Assembly (NCBI GenBank): GCA_024688095.1
Contig: JAILEJ010000264.1
Coordinates: forward strand, 1 to 7,232
DNA length: 7,232 nucleotides
Reading direction: 5' to 3'
Origin: Butyrivibrio sp.
GTDB lineage: Bacteria > Bacillota > Clostridia > Lachnospirales > Lachnospiraceae
In this document: in pieces, positions 5,994 through 7,232 of the stretch
Position numbering within the stretch: position 1 is the stretch's first letter
How the letters are laid out: each line of letters opens with the position of its first letter
Translations under genes and position numbers: made by a program
Notes under the pieces: model-generated
Told to the model about the DNA's origin: nothing
The model's input: the letters and a program-made list of their open reading frames with translations, nothing else
Database searches by the model: none

Positions 5994-6022
5994 TCTCTTA
6001 GTGGCTAAAAACCACTAAGAGA
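5994..6022 (-). terminator. Intercistronic 11-bp hairpin, terminator or attenuator
   Basis: TCTCTTAGTGG (5994-6004) pairs perfectly with CCACTAAGAGA (6012-6022) around a 7-base loop. It begins 10 bases after the stop of the leftward coiled-coil gene and lies about 50 bases before the start of the 900-residue gene. Leftward, the sequence after the stem is TTAAATATTAG, a poor T tract, so termination is probably incomplete. It may set the ratio of the two products or protect the upstream mRNA end. Confidence 0.5.
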
Positions 6023-6032
6023 AATATTTTAT

Positions 6033-7232
6033 TTATAATGGATGGAAAATTCCATCAGCCCAATATCCATATGCACCACTAGAATATCCAAAATCGAAAT
6101 CTGCTCCTTCTCCAGATGTTGTAGCACCTTCTGTTGGAGCTGTACTTGCTTTTGACTTATCTTCAAGCATTTTAATACGCTTTTCATAATCATTCATATA
6201 TGAAGCTGTATTATTTTCCAACATTTCTAATTGTTCAAGTAAAGCATTTCTTTCATTTGTATTTTCAGTTTTCATTCCTTTAAGAGCTTCTTTAAGTTGC
6301 GTATGAAGATCAGTAAGCCCTTCTTTAGTAACATCGTCATTGCTATTAATAATGGCCATAATAGCTTCTTTTTGCTCCTTGTCAAGGGACATATTCTTTT
6401 CAATAATGTTCTCTAAATTTTCTTTAAGCTGATCATTATTAAGAGATGTCTTAGCTTCCAATTCCTCAAGATCTTTAGAAAGTGTTTCTACCTGTTCTGT
6501 AATTGTAACAGCTTCCCATTTATCTGAGCTAAAGGATCCTGATGTTGCATCTTTTGCTCTATAAAGCTTTCCGTTATAAATTACATAATCTCCAGCCTGA
6601 TAAGAATGGCTATTGTTATAATCTTCCGCTCCGACGGCATTGGTGAACGTTTCATAGTTTTTATCAATCATTTCTGTGATTGATACTGGAATCCATACGG
6701 TGTTTTGACCTTCACCTTCTGTAACTCCTGGAATAGCTCCTGCTCCCTGAGCAGCGGCATTATTTGCTACATTCTTATACATAATATTGTTATAAACAAC
6801 ATATTCGCCATCTGAGTATGCAGCACCTGGCTCATAATCCTTAGCACCTGATGCAGCAAGAAAAGTATTGTATGTATTCTGGATTACTGTAACCATTGAT
6901 GACGCTTCCCAGTTAGCTGTATCCACATCAGGAGTAGCATCTGTATTGTTACCAGTCGTATTTCTATAAAGTTGGTTTTTATACATTACATAAGCATTAG
7001 GCTTATAAGCTCCACCTTCTGAAGCTGATGTCCAGCCTGCGATACCACCGTAAAGTCGCTCTAAAAATGTCTGGTAGTTATTATTAATCTCGCCATATAC
7101 TGAAGCCTCTCTCCAGTTTGTAGTATCCTCTGCTGGGTTTGTAGATGTGTACTCACCTGTTATGTTTCTATAAATCTTGTTCTTATAGATTACATAATTA
7201 TCAATCTTATATTCAGCATCAGCAGACCAGCC
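6033..7232 (-). CDS. Modular surface or fibre protein: tandem CBM-like modules plus coiled coil (N-terminus outside window)
   Basis: The frame is open to the right edge: bases 6987-7232 add 82 residues before the first internal Met, giving 399 visible residues. That Met (6986) sits inside a repeat (YVMYKNQLYRN) and is not a start. From the visible N-terminus come at least four modules of about 63-72 residues, each with the core Y-x-x-x-x-Y-V-x-Y-x-(N/G)-x-x-Y-(R/K) followed by a Trp. This pattern is typical of CBM5/12-like carbohydrate-binding modules and of similar modules in phage tail and surface proteins. Then comes about 115 residues of heptad-rich coiled coil (visible residues 243-359), a Thr/Ser/Gly linker, and a tail FGYSSGAYGYWADGIFHPL. 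No sorting motif or membrane segment is seen at the C-terminus. The architecture suggests an oligomeric stalk with glycan-binding heads. Export is inferred by analogy only, because any signal peptide would lie off the window. It could instead be a prophage or tailocin fibre. Confidence 0.85.
   Translation of the reverse strand, partial: GWSADAEYKIDNYVIYKNKIYRNITGEYTSTNPAEDTTNWREASVYGEINNNYQTFLERLYGGIAGWTSASEGGAYKPNAYVMYKNQLYRNTTGNNTDATPDVDTANWEASSMVTVIQNTYNTFLAASGAKDYEPGAAYSDGEYVVYNNIMYKNVANNAAAQGAGAIPGVTEGEGQNTVWIPVSITEMIDKNYETFTNAVGAEDYNNSHSYQAGDYVIYNGKLYRAKDATSGSFSSDKWEAVTITEQVETLSKDLEELEAKTSLNNDQLKENLENIIEKNMSLDKEQKEAIMAIINSNDDVTKEGLTDLHTQLKEALKGMKTENTNERNALLEQLEMLENNTASYMNDYEKRIKMLEDKSKASTAPTEGATTSGEGADFDFGYSSGAYGYWADGIFHPL
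6507..7232 (-). repeat. Four tandem CBM5/12-like modules
   Basis: The cores, in protein order, are YVIYKNKIYRN, YVMYKNQLYRN, YVVYNNIMYKN and YVIYNGKLYRA. Successive cores are spaced 68, 63 and 72 residues apart. Most modules end with a Trp segment (NWREAS, NWEASS, VWIPVS, KWEAVT). The first three then carry a helical linker with N-x-Y-x-T-F (NNYQTF, NTYNTF, KNYETF). Modules 1 and 2 are most alike, including YRN-x-TG and a D-T-x-NW segment. More copies may lie beyond the right edge. Confidence 0.7.

Noticed and set aside
6507..7232. CRISPR-like or recent DNA tandem repeat in the modular gene
   Set aside because: The repeat exists at protein level with spacings of 68, 63 and 72 residues and diverged DNA; it is coding and not an array of identical repeats with spacers.

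Overview
The window looks like a piece of a low-GC Firmicutes chromosome, most likely a gut or rumen Lachnospiraceae relative of Butyrivibrio, Pseudobutyrivibrio or Roseburia. That placement is inference. It rests on strong AGGAGG-type ribosome sites, several secreted proteins with Gram-positive signal peptides, FDxxYY...HYxxFGxxEGR repeats, and Y-x-x-G-x-Y-V-x-Y-x-x-x-x-Y surface modules. No rRNA, tRNA or housekeeping gene is present to fix the taxonomy.

Layout from left to right. (1) Positions 1-321 hold the C-terminal end of an SGNH/GDSL-type hydrolase that enters from the left edge. (2) Positions 402-1552 form a clean monocistronic unit: a promoter, a 334-residue secreted protein (two short repeats, an unrecognised domain and a Ser-rich tail) and a near-perfect intrinsic terminator. 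(3) Positions 1553-2160 are AT-rich and look degenerate. They contain a leftward ORF whose first 20 or so residues resemble the N-terminus of IS30-family transposases and whose remainder does not, plus a start-less C-terminal coding relic. (4) Positions 2121-3216 carry two convergent unknown genes (195 and 71 residues) whose stop codons lie 3 bases apart. The nearest terminators that could end each transcript lie beyond the opposing gene, so mutual antisense transcription is plausible. (5) Positions 3178-7232 carry a leftward pair of surface-type genes. The upstream one is cut by the right edge; its visible 399 residues are at least four tandem carbohydrate-binding-like modules, a long coiled coil and a short aromatic tail. 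An 11-bp perfect-stem hairpin separates it from a 900-residue, Cys-rich secreted protein of unknown function, which is followed by a bidirectional terminator.

Functionally, the window is dominated by exported proteins. The two leftward genes at the right are close enough to be co-transcribed, with the hairpin possibly reducing expression of the second. The modular coiled-coil protein has the shape of an oligomeric fibre or adhesin, and the 900-residue protein could be its partner at the cell surface, but only proximity supports this. None of the three secreted proteins whose C-terminus is visible shows an LPXTG sorting signal or a membrane anchor. No CRISPR array, complete mobile element or recognised defence system is present. 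The best candidates for undescribed biology are the right-hand surface gene pair and the convergent gene pair.
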